Assembly: GCA_040879985.1 (NCBI GenBank)
Contig: JBBDJH010000015.1
Coordinates: forward strand, 8,718-72,717
Origin: VRUE01 sp040879985
GTDB taxonomy: Bacteria; Actinomycetota; Thermoleophilia; Solirubrobacterales; 70-9
DNA: 64,000 bases
Reading direction: 5' to 3'
The stretch's first letter is position 1, and the number at the start of each line of letters is the position of its first letter. Shown here in pieces: positions 25,930 through 32,663 of the stretch. The position numbers were made by a program, and so were the translations under genes. The notes under the pieces are model-generated. The model was given only the letters and a program-made list of their open reading frames with translations. It ran no database searches and was not told where the DNA came from.

Positions 25930-25978
25930 GAGGTGGTCGAGGTTTGAGTCGCATAGCGGTTCAAACCTCGACCACCTC
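25930..25978. repeat. 18-bp perfect inverted repeat between divergent genes
   Basis: Left arm 25930-25947 (GAGGTGGTCGAGGTTTGA) and exact complement 25961-25978, separated by 13 bases. It lies between two divergent starts (25910 minus, 26005 plus), where a terminator is not expected, so it may act as an operator, as a 5' leader stem-loop in either transcript, or be a mobile palindrome. Confidence 0.85.
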
Positions 25979-26004
25979 CCGGATCCCCCCCCGACCTGGA
26001 TACG

Positions 26005-26688
26005 ATGGCGCCCGTGCTCGTCCTCGATCGACTGTCGTTGCCGACTTGGCGCGCTGCCGGCCTCGTCCTGCTCTGCGCGCTCGCGGCGCTGCTCGTCGCG
26101 ATGGTCGCCCCGAGCCGCGCCGACGCGGCCCGGGTCAAGTGCGACGGCACCTTCCGCGTCCTCCACGACGACCGGATCGGCAGCCTGGCGCTGCCGCGCG
26201 GCGGTTACCGGATCACGACCCTCGCCTCCGGCCGGCCGAACTGCGCCCGGGCCTCATTCCTCTTCACCCGCTTCCTCGAGGACTTCGACGGCGTGCTGCC
26301 GGGCGGTTGGCGCCTCGGCGCCGCCAACTCGACCTTCGTGCGCGCGCCCGGCGTCGGCTTCCACGTCGCCCGCGTGGGCCGCGGCGGCGGTGGCCACGAA
26401 GAAGAAGAATCCGGCGGCAACGGCAGGCACGGCGCGCTCTTCTGCCCCGGCACCTTCCGCGTCCTCAACAACGACCGGATCGGCCCGCTGCGCCTCGCCA
26501 AGGGCCCCTACTGGATCGTCATGCTGCAGCGCCAGGGCCTCGGCTGCGGCCAGGCCTCAGCCCTCTTCACCCGCTTCCTCGAGGACTTCAACGGAGTGCT
26601 GCCGGTGCCGTGGATCCTCGAGCCGCACACCGCCAGCTTCCGCCGTAGTGCCAGCGGAGTCGGCTTCCGCGTCAAGCCCGCTCGCTGA
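26005..26688 (+). CDS. Exported protein built from two copies of one domain
   Basis: 227 residues from ATG 26005. An N-terminal hydrophobic segment (about residues 17-41, ending SRADAA) is a signal peptide. The mature protein is an internal duplication: residues about 46-121 ('CDGTFRVLHDDRIGSLALPR', 'FLFTRFLEDFDGVLPGGW', GVGFHV) and about 147-223 ('CPGTFRVLNNDRIGPLRLAK', 'ALFTRFLEDFNGVLPVPW', GVGFRV). The copies are joined by a Gly/His/Glu linker. Each copy has two cysteines. I do not know this domain; the duplication is evident at both protein and DNA level. The stop codon lies inside a large inverted repeat. Confidence 0.8.
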   Translation: MAPVLVLDRLSLPTWRAAGLVLLCALAALLVAMVAPSRADAARVKCDGTFRVLHDDRIGSLALPRGGYRITTLASGRPNCARASFLFTRFLEDFDGVLPGGWRLGAANSTFVRAPGVGFHVARVGRGGGGHEEEESGGNGRHGALFCPGTFRVLNNDRIGPLRLAKGPYWIVMLQRQGLGCGQASALFTRFLEDFNGVLPVPWILEPHTASFRRSASGVGFRVKPAR

Positions 26689-26787
26689 CGGCGTCGGACG
26701 CGGCGCGGTGCGGCGTCCTCGGTCGGCCAAATAGCGCTGCTATTCGGCCTTCCTGCGTCCTTGCCCCGCTTGGTCCGACGCCGTCAG
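26685..26787. repeat. 103-bp two-tier inverted repeat at a stop codon
   Basis: The outer arms are 15 bp and perfect (CTGACGGCGTCGGAC 26685-26699 with 26773-26787). An inner stem of 10 of 11 pairs (26725-26735 with 26739-26749) closes a 3-nt loop. The TGA of the exported protein gene (26686-26688) is within the left arm. It could be a terminator or a palindromic insertion. Confidence 0.8.
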
Positions 26788-26921
26788 GAATCTAGGTCGG
26801 GGGCCTTGCCCGCGGGCATCCAGATCAGCGCGACGACGATCGTGACCATGCGCCGGTGGCCGGCGACGTGTTTGCCGCCGCAGGCCCGAATCCTGCCGGT
26901 CCGGTAGTCTCGCCCGCGCCC

Positions 26922-27095
26922 ATGCCCGACCTCTTCTGGATCGGCCTCGTCATCGCCGCCTCCGGCGTGCTCATCGGCCTCGTCGCCGGGGCCAGGTCGC
27001 GCAGCACGAGCGCCCTCACCGGCCTCGCGATCGGCGCCTTCCTCGGCGTCATGGCGGCCTTCCCGCTGCTCGCGATCGGCCTCTCGACCGCCTAG
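26922..27095 (+). CDS. Small two-helix membrane protein
   Basis: 57 residues from ATG 26922, beginning MPDLFWIGLVIAASGVLIGL. Two hydrophobic helices are separated by a short 'AGARSRSTSAL' turn; the second is 'LAIGAFLGVMAAFPLLAIGL'. There is almost nothing outside the membrane segments. No ribosome binding site is obvious. Unrecognised; called from its consistent hydrophobic pattern and codon use. Confidence 0.55.
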   Translation: MPDLFWIGLVIAASGVLIGLVAGARSRSTSALTGLAIGAFLGVMAAFPLLAIGLSTA

Positions 27096-27260
27096 CGCGG
27101 CAGCGAGCATCCCGGCGCCCGACCTGGGGAGCCGGCAGGGTCCTTTGGCTCAAGCGCTAATCTCGACTACAACGGATTGCAGCCAACGACCATCCTGGGC
27201 GTTAATGTTTCCGCCTGGGGAGCCGAAACACTCTTGATAGCCAGAGGAGAGCACCATCAC

Positions 27261-27449
27261 ATGGCGCAGGCGCTGAATCGCATCGCAACGGTCAAAGGGA
27301 AAGCCTCGGTGGAGGAGATCCGTGGCACCGCTGCTGAGATAGACGCGAAGGACTTCGAGCGTGCGCAGCAAGATCCAAGACTGCGCGATTTCGTCAAGGC
27401 GGCCGATGAGCGTCTCGAGAAATTGCGCGCGGCTGGCCAGATCGACTAG
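27261..27449 (+). CDS. Small helical protein convergent with a GNAT gene
   Basis: 62 residues from ATG 27261 with GAGGAG upstream (TTG 27177 would give 90). It is charged and helical: 'ASVEEIRGTAAEIDAKDFER', 'RLRDFVKAADERLEKLRAAG'. Its last four bases overlap the 3' end of the GNAT-like gene on the other strand (27446-27449). The stretch has lower GC than its surroundings. The fold does not look like the ribbon-helix-helix antitoxins of TacT-type toxins, so a partner role is only a possibility. Confidence 0.55.
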   Translation: MAQALNRIATVKGKASVEEIRGTAAEIDAKDFERAQQDPRLRDFVKAADERLEKLRAAGQID

Positions 27450-28009
27450 GTCGCTTCGAGCGGCGTCCAAAGGCGGGGCGGTTTCCCCCTTCGCCTTTGC
27501 TCCGAATCTCGAAACGGATACGGTTCGCTGCGCCAGAGGTCGGCGACCTTGTCATCCCATGGGTCTAGGACGAAAGCCGCTACGCCAATGTTCTTGGCCG
27601 ACTCCCTTGCGACTGCAAACGCAGTCTGGACTAGTTCGAGGCCAGTGGTCGAGCTCTCCCGGTGACGCGCCACCCAGGTCAGGACGATTGCCGGCATCGT
27701 CGTGATTGTCGTTCGGAGCCCCAAGCTTCGGATCGATCTCTTCGAGAGCTTCACCGACCCGGAACACAATGAGACAAAGCCTTCGACCTGCTGTTCGGAT
27801 ACGAGCAGATGTGTGCGGCTCATGCTTGAGTTGACAACCGCTTCCTCCTTGAGGAACCTGGCGGCAGCATCTCCGGCGGGGAAGTTCAAGGGCTCGAACG
27901 CCTCCATTGCGCCGATCAGCCCAGGGGTCGTCGTGCGAGGCGACAGCGTCACCCACCGACCAGCGGCGGGCGCGGCAACAAGCGTGGTGTCTGCGATCGA
28001 GTCGTTCAC
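27446..28009 (-). CDS. GNAT acetyltransferase, TacT-like
   Basis: 187 residues from GTG 28009. The core pattern of TacT/AtaT-type toxins is visible. An opening 'LNFPAGDAAARFLKEEAV' stands in the place of the usual F-C-G...FL segment. 'SRTHLLVSEQQVEGFVSLCS' is the beta hairpin, and 'TGLELVQTAFAVARESAKNI' followed by 'GVAAFVLDPWDD' is the acetyl-CoA helix and strand. The canonical Q/RxxGxG/A loop is degenerate ('HRESSTTGLEL'). Such enzymes acetylate aminoacyl-tRNA; activity here is not shown. No ribbon-helix-helix antitoxin is adjacent. Lower GC suggests transfer. Confidence 0.65.
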   Translation of the reverse strand: MNDSIADTTLVAAPAAGRWVTLSPRTTTPGLIGAMEAFEPLNFPAGDAAARFLKEEAVVNSSMSRTHLLVSEQQVEGFVSLCSGSVKLSKRSIRSLGLRTTITTMPAIVLTWVARHRESSTTGLELVQTAFAVARESAKNIGVAAFVLDPWDDKVADLWRSEPYPFRDSEQRRRGKPPRLWTPLEAT

Positions 28010-28229
28010 ACTGCCTCGCAGTCGGTTCCGGCCGGGCCGGATCGGCTGTCAGGTGATTTCCACGGCGAGGACGTTAGATGTCCGGTCGGACGCACTCACG
28101 CACGAAAGGCCGCTGGCACCTCAGCGACCCTCCGTGTAGATCCTTCCCGAAGGAGGAAGGCAGCGTGAACAACCGCAGGTTCGCAGGCAGGGCGGACGGA
28201 AATCTGCCCAGAATGGATTCGTCAGCGGC
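28010..28229. other. Intergenic, nothing supported
   Basis: No convincing frame. A short CCTTC...GAAGG hairpin lies near 28140-28160 and may be a terminator. Base composition returns to high GC at about 28230. Confidence 0.4.
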
Positions 28230-28352
28230 ATGCACTGGGCGGTGCTCGTCGCCGGCACCTTCGCCGGGCTCGGCTTCGTCCTCGCCGCGCGGCTGATCCC
28301 GCGCCGGGCCGAGGCCGAGGCCGGCCACCGTTGGCCGGCGGGCGGGGTATGA
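28230..28352 (+). CDS. 40-residue single-helix membrane peptide
   Basis: ATG 28230 to TGA 28352 encodes MHWAVLVAGTFAGLGFVLAA followed by a basic 'RLIPRR' stop-transfer and a short polar tail. One membrane helix with positive residues on the far side, and codon third positions GC-rich as in real genes. It lies 46 bp before the MBL hydrolase gene and may share its transcript. It is too short for family recognition. Confidence 0.5.
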   Translation: MHWAVLVAGTFAGLGFVLAARLIPRRAEAEAGHRWPAGGV

Positions 28353-28398
28353 GCGCCGTCACGCTGCGCTGCGCGGCTTGCTGAGAGGATTGGCGCCG

Positions 28399-29403
28399 AT
28401 GGTGGACCAGCGCAAGCGCCCCGAGCAGCCGCGGGCGGAGAGAGTCCAGCCGGGGGTCTGGCGGCTGCGCCTGCCGCTGCCCTGGCCCGGCGTCCCGCAC
28501 GGCAACGTCTGGGCGGTCGCCGCCGACGGCGGCATCGTCCTCTTCGACACCGGGATCGGCGGCAGGGGCGGGCTGCGGCGCTTCGACCAGGCGCTGGCCC
28601 AGGCCGGCTTCGGGCTCGAGGACGTGCGCCTCGTCGTCTGCACCCACTCGCACGTCGACCACTACGGCCTCGCGGCGCCGATCGTCGCGGGGGCGGGCTG
28701 CGAGCTCTGGATGCACCCGGCCTGGGGCCACGTCCGGCTGATGGCCGACGACCCGGCGGCGGCGCTCGAGCAGCGGATCGAGGCGGCGCGGCAGAGCGGC
28801 GTCCCGATGGCGGCGCTGGAGCGCTACCGCGAGTCGCGCGAAGGCGACAACGAGACCGGCGTCGACGCGATCGTCGAGCCCGACCGCGAGCTGCTGCCCG
28901 GGGTCGAGGTGGAGACCGACCTCGGCGCCTGGCAGGTCCACGAGACGCCCGGCCACGCCCCGTCGCACGTCGTCCTGCACCAGCCCGAGCGCAGGCTGAT
29001 GATCTCCGGCGACCACCTGCTCGGCCGCACCGTGCTCTTCTTCGACCACGGCCACAGCCCCGACCCGGTCGGCGAATTCATGCGCAGCCTCGAAGTGGTC
29101 GAGCCGCTCGAGGTCGACCTCGTCCTGCCCGGCCACGGCCGCACCTTCCGCGACCCCGAGGCGAAGATCGCCGAGGCGCGGCGCCAGGTCGGCGAGCTGC
29201 TCGGCAAGGTGCGCGCGGCGCTGGCCGACGGCGAGCGGACCGGCTTCGAAATCGTCGGCGAGATCGTCGGCGCCGAGAACCTCAACACGCCGGTCAGCGC
29301 CTGGGTCCTGCAGATCGTCCTCTCCTGCCTCGACCACCTGACGATCCTCGGCGAGGTCGCGGCGGTCGAGGGAAGCGACCCGCGCCGTTGGCGGCTCTCG
29401 TGA
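28399..29403 (+). CDS. MBL-fold metallo-hydrolase
   Basis: 334 residues from ATG 28399, with GAGAGG upstream. The zinc motif HxHxDH is at residues 83-88 ('CTHSHVDHYGL'). Further ligands lie in 'ETPGHAPSHVVLHQ' (His), 'LMISGDHLL' (Asp) and 'LVLPGHGRTF' (His). The C-terminal ~80 residues are helical, as in glyoxalase II-like or lactonase-like members with a lid domain. The reaction is probably hydrolysis of an ester or thioester; substrate unknown. Followed 30 bp later by the SRPBCC gene. Confidence 0.88.
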   Translation: MVDQRKRPEQPRAERVQPGVWRLRLPLPWPGVPHGNVWAVAADGGIVLFDTGIGGRGGLRRFDQALAQAGFGLEDVRLVVCTHSHVDHYGLAAPIVAGAGCELWMHPAWGHVRLMADDPAAALEQRIEAARQSGVPMAALERYRESREGDNETGVDAIVEPDRELLPGVEVETDLGAWQVHETPGHAPSHVVLHQPERRLMISGDHLLGRTVLFFDHGHSPDPVGEFMRSLEVVEPLEVDLVLPGHGRTFRDPEAKIAEARRQVGELLGKVRAALADGERTGFEIVGEIVGAENLNTPVSAWVLQIVLSCLDHLTILGEVAAVEGSDPRRWRLS

Positions 29404-29433
29404 CGACCCGGTCGGCCCGCTAGGGTTTGCGCC

Positions 29434-29880
29434 GTGGCCAGCTTCACCCTTGTGCGCGAGATCAAGGCGCCGCCTGAGGCGGTCTTCGACGCGCTGACCG
29501 ACCACCGCCGCTACGCCGAGATGACGCCGCTGCGCAAGTCGGTGCTCGAGCGGGAGGGCGACCCGGCCCCGAACGGGGTCGGCTCGATCCGGCTGCTCAG
29601 CCTGGCCGGCCCGCCGATGCGCGAGGAGACGATCGTCTACGAGCGGCCGAGCCGCTTCTCCTACAAGCTGCTCTCCGGGCTGCCGGTCCGCGACCACGTC
29701 GGCACCGCCTCGCTGGAGCCGAGCGCGGCCGGGACCACGGTCACCTACGCGGTGCACACGATGCCGACCCTGCCGCTCGCCGGCGGCGCCCTCGTCGCCG
29801 CCGTCAAGCTGGCGATCGGGCAGCTGCTCGACGGGGTCAGCGCCGAGGCCGAGCGGCGCGCCCCCGCCGCCGAGGCATAG
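29434..29880 (+). CDS. SRPBCC (START/Bet v1-like) domain protein
   Basis: 148 residues from GTG 29434. 'FTLVREIKAPPEAVFDALTD' is the classic opening of polyketide cyclase/START-like proteins, and 'YERPSRFSYKLLSGLPVRDH' plus 'GTTVTYAVHTMPTLPLAGG' give the following strands. The long C-terminal helix is present. These proteins bind hydrophobic ligands in a cavity. It lies between the MBL gene and the propeller gene, with 9 bp to the latter, so they are likely cotranscribed. Confidence 0.85.
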   Translation: MASFTLVREIKAPPEAVFDALTDHRRYAEMTPLRKSVLEREGDPAPNGVGSIRLLSLAGPPMREETIVYERPSRFSYKLLSGLPVRDHVGTASLEPSAAGTTVTYAVHTMPTLPLAGGALVAAVKLAIGQLLDGVSAEAERRAPAAEA

Positions 29881-29889
29881 CCGGCCCGG

Positions 29890-31218
29890 ATGGGCGCCGC
29901 CCGTCGCGAGCTCAAGCGCCTGTTCCGCCACCCGGGCTGGTTCTGGCGCGAGCACCGCAACCTCGTCCTCGCCGCCGGCGTGGCCGCCGTGCTGCTCGCG
30001 ATCGGCGGCGCGGCGCTCGCCTACGAGCTGCTCAAGCGGCCCGCCGACATCCACAACGAAGCGGCCGGCTTCCAGCCCCAGAAGCCGAAGAAGGAAGTGC
30101 GCAAACGGCGCAGCGTGAGCTGGCCGCTCTACGGCTACGACCGCGCCCGCACCCGCTACCTGCCGGTCAAGGGGATACGGCCGCCGTTCCAGAAAAAATG
30201 GCGCTACACGAACCGGCCGCTGCTCGAGTTCCCGCCTGTCCTCGCCGGCGGAAGGCTTTTCTTCGTCGACAACAACGGTCACGCGATCGCGCTCGACGCC
30301 GACAGCGGCAGGCAGCTCTGGAAGCGGCGCATCGGCCGCCTCAACGCCTCCTCGCCGGCCTATTCGAAAGGGCGCCTCTACATCGTCAACCTCGTCCCCG
30401 GGCACGTGCTCAAGCTCGACGCCCGGACCGGCAAGGTGCTCTGGAAGCGGCGCCTGCCCGGCCGGGCGGAGTCCTCGCCGGTCGTCGTCGGCCGCACGCT
30501 CTACTTCGGCTGCGAGGACGGCAACCTCTACGCGCTCGGCACCCGCAACGGCAACGTGCGCTGGGCGACCGGGCTCGGCGGCCCGGTCAAGGCCGCCCCG
30601 GCCTACTTTGGCGGCGTCCTCTACGTCGGCGACTACGGCGGCTACATGAACGCGGTCGACGCCGGCAGCGGCGAGCTCAAGTGGCAGAGCGACTCGCTGG
30701 GTCAGGGCTTCGGCACCTCCGGCGCCTTCTACTCGACCCCGGCGGTCGCCTTCGGCCGCGTCTACGCCGGCAACAACGACACCCGCGTCTACAGCTTCGA
30801 CCGCCGCGACGGCACGATCGCCTGGACCCACTCGACCGGCGGCTACGCCTATTCGGGGCCGGCCGTCGCGAAGACCCGCCGCACCGGCCCGACCGTCTAC
30901 ATCGGCTCCTTCGACGGCAACGTCTACGCGCTCAACGCGCGCAACGGCGTGCCGCGCTGGATCCGCTCCGCCGGCGGCCAGGTGATCGGCTCGCTGACCG
31001 CGATCGGCGACATCGTCTACGTCGCCGAGTTCGACGACACCTCGACCACCGGCTTCGCGATGAAGGGCGGCCGCACCGTCTTCCGCTACCCGCGCGGCAC
31101 CTACACGCCGGTCGTCTCTGACGGCCGGCGGATCTACCTGGTCGGCTACTCGAGCATCACCGCGCTGCAGCCGTTCAAGTACAAACGCGGCCTCGCCGAC
31201 CGGGTCGAGGCGCGCTAG
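29890..31218 (+). CDS. Membrane-anchored PQQ-type beta-propeller protein
   Basis: 442 residues from ATG 29890. A cytoplasmic ~20-residue basic start is followed by one membrane helix ('LVLAAGVAAVLLAIGGAALA', about residues 26-45). An outer propeller then shows repeated PQQ/BamB-like blades: 'GHAIALDADSGRQLWKRRIG', 'LKLDARTGKVLWKRRLPG', 'NLYALGTRNGNVRWATG', 'GYMNAVDAGSGELKWQS' and 'NVYALNARNGVPRWIRS'. No quinoprotein dehydrogenase catalytic residues are evident, so a scaffold or sensor role is more likely than catalysis. Confidence 0.88.
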   Translation: MGAARRELKRLFRHPGWFWREHRNLVLAAGVAAVLLAIGGAALAYELLKRPADIHNEAAGFQPQKPKKEVRKRRSVSWPLYGYDRARTRYLPVKGIRPPFQKKWRYTNRPLLEFPPVLAGGRLFFVDNNGHAIALDADSGRQLWKRRIGRLNASSPAYSKGRLYIVNLVPGHVLKLDARTGKVLWKRRLPGRAESSPVVVGRTLYFGCEDGNLYALGTRNGNVRWATGLGGPVKAAPAYFGGVLYVGDYGGYMNAVDAGSGELKWQSDSLGQGFGTSGAFYSTPAVAFGRVYAGNNDTRVYSFDRRDGTIAWTHSTGGYAYSGPAVAKTRRTGPTVYIGSFDGNVYALNARNGVPRWIRSAGGQVIGSLTAIGDIVYVAEFDDTSTTGFAMKGGRTVFRYPRGTYTPVVSDGRRIYLVGYSSITALQPFKYKRGLADRVEAR

Positions 31219-31246
31219 GCGGTGGCCCCGGACGGCCCGGCGAGCC

Positions 31247-32329
31247 TTACTTGCGCTTCTTCGGCGCGACGCCGCCGGGGGGCGGGGGCGGCGCCTTCGG
31301 GGGGAAGGGCGCGTAGGCGGGGAAGCGGCCGTTGTGGAGCATCCGCCGCAGCACGCTCAGGCTGGAGGGCCAGTTCTGGATCCGGTAGGAGCTGGTCGAG
31401 CCGAAGTCCTGGTAGTAGAGGAGCATCTTGGCGCGGCGATGGCGCCGCACCCAGGTCATCAGCTTGCGCACGTAGGCCGGGTCGTCGCCGGTCGAGACGC
31501 CCCACTCGGTGATCGCGAACGGCTTGCCGGAGAACTTCCTGTAGAGGCCGTTGAGCGCCTTCCAGTCCTGGTTGTCGCTGTAGAGGTCGGTGCCGGCCCA
31601 GTCGACCCAGCGGCTGCCCGGGTAGAAGTGCCGCGGGCGGTTCTGGGGGACCGTCGGCGAGCCGGCCGGCAGCGGGCTCCAGATCACTTCGACCGGCGCC
31701 TTCGGCAGGCCGCCGAGGCGGCTGCGCAGCGGCGGTAGCCCGGCGGTGCGCAGGCGGCGGTCGATCTGCCGCCGCTTGCCGCCGCCGTGGACGATCACGT
31801 AGATGCGGCGGAAGGCGCGTTTGTAGTTGCGCGTGCTGTGTGCGGAGCCGCGGGCCGCGCCGTCGCAGTCGTAGGCGGCGTAGACGTTGAGGCAGCGGTT
31901 CGGCTCGCCCAGGGGGCGGATGTAGGCGCGCATCTTCTTCGTCGCGAACAGCTTGTTGAGGCGGATCAGGTACTCGTCGCCGGCGCCCGCGGCGATCGCG
32001 CGCGGGCTGATCAGCTCGTGGCCGTCGTTGCTGTCGGCGGTGTTGATGTGGAGGACGGGCCGCGCCCGCGCCGCCTGCCAGCGTTCGATCGACTCGGGGA
32101 AGTCGGAGCCCCAGGTGCGGAAGGTCTGGATCAGCGCCGGGTGCTTGCGCAGGGCGCTGGAGAACTGGCCGAAGTCGGCGCTGTCGCCGGTGTCGCTGAC
32201 CCCGAAGAAGACCTTGTTGCCGCGCGGCACGAGCGATCCGGCGCCCGCCGTCGAGGCGAACAGCAGGCTGAGCGCCGCCAGCGCGCAGAGCGCGGCGAGC
32301 AGCGGCGAGTTGTCGCGCGAGCGGAACAT
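31247..32329 (-). CDS. Exported GH26-like glycoside hydrolase
   Basis: 360 residues from ATG 32329 with a signal peptide (to about residue 30). The fold elements of clan GH-A/GH26 are readable: 'YIRPLGEPN' supplies the acid/base Glu (E142) and 'PFAITEWGV' the nucleophile Glu (E275), with 'WVDWAGTDLYS' between. The C-terminus is Pro/Lys-rich (APPPPPGGVAPKKRK). GH26 enzymes act on mannans or mixed-linkage glucans; the actual substrate is not evident. The gene is isolated, convergent with the propeller gene. Confidence 0.8.
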   Translation of the reverse strand: MFRSRDNSPLLAALCALAALSLLFASTAGAGSLVPRGNKVFFGVSDTGDSADFGQFSSALRKHPALIQTFRTWGSDFPESIERWQAARARPVLHINTADSNDGHELISPRAIAAGAGDEYLIRLNKLFATKKMRAYIRPLGEPNRCLNVYAAYDCDGAARGSAHSTRNYKRAFRRIYVIVHGGGKRRQIDRRLRTAGLPPLRSRLGGLPKAPVEVIWSPLPAGSPTVPQNRPRHFYPGSRWVDWAGTDLYSDNQDWKALNGLYRKFSGKPFAITEWGVSTGDDPAYVRKLMTWVRRHRRAKMLLYYQDFGSTSSYRIQNWPSSLSVLRRMLHNGRFPAYAPFPPKAPPPPPGGVAPKKRK

Positions 32330-32426
32330 GGCCCGGCCGACATGGTGGCAAGCGCCGCCCAGCGGCCGCTGCCGCCGCCCGGCGCTGCAATTCCCTTGCC
32401 GTTCCGATCCAGGTAAGGTGGACGCG

Positions 32427-32663
32427 ATGGGCCTCGATCAGAGCAAAGTGGGCCAGCACGTCGCCTCGCAGATGGAAGCGATCGAAGCCGACTACGGCGA
32501 CGACTGCGAGATCGGCGACATCTGCACGATCGTCGAGATCCGCGGCCCGCACGGCTCGCACGTCCGCATGCGCAGCACCGCCTCCTCGCCGCACTCGACC
32601 CTCGGCCTGCTGAAGCTAGCCGAACAGGTCGCCCTGGCCAACTTCGGTCGCGACGACGTCTAG
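32427..32663 (+). CDS. Small conserved-looking protein overlapping recQ
   Basis: 78 residues from ATG 32427, beginning MGLDQSKVGQHVASQMEAIE. It is acidic at the N-terminus ('ADYGDDCEIGDICTIVEIRG') and ends 'LLKLAEQVALANFGRDDV'. No family recognised. Its last 48 bases overlap the 3' end of recQ on the opposite strand, an unusually long tail-to-tail overlap. Both frames look coding there (recQ ends GQGDLFG), so I keep both. Confidence 0.65.
   Translation: MGLDQSKVGQHVASQMEAIEADYGDDCEIGDICTIVEIRGPHGSHVRMRSTASSPHSTLGLLKLAEQVALANFGRDDV

Noticed and set aside
28222..30831. Long open frame of about 870 codons on the minus strand
   Set aside because: It lies wholly antisense to well-supported genes (MBL hydrolase, SRPBCC, PQQ propeller), is low-complexity in Arg/Gly/Val/Asp and has no recognisable domain. 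Very high GC keeps antisense frames open.
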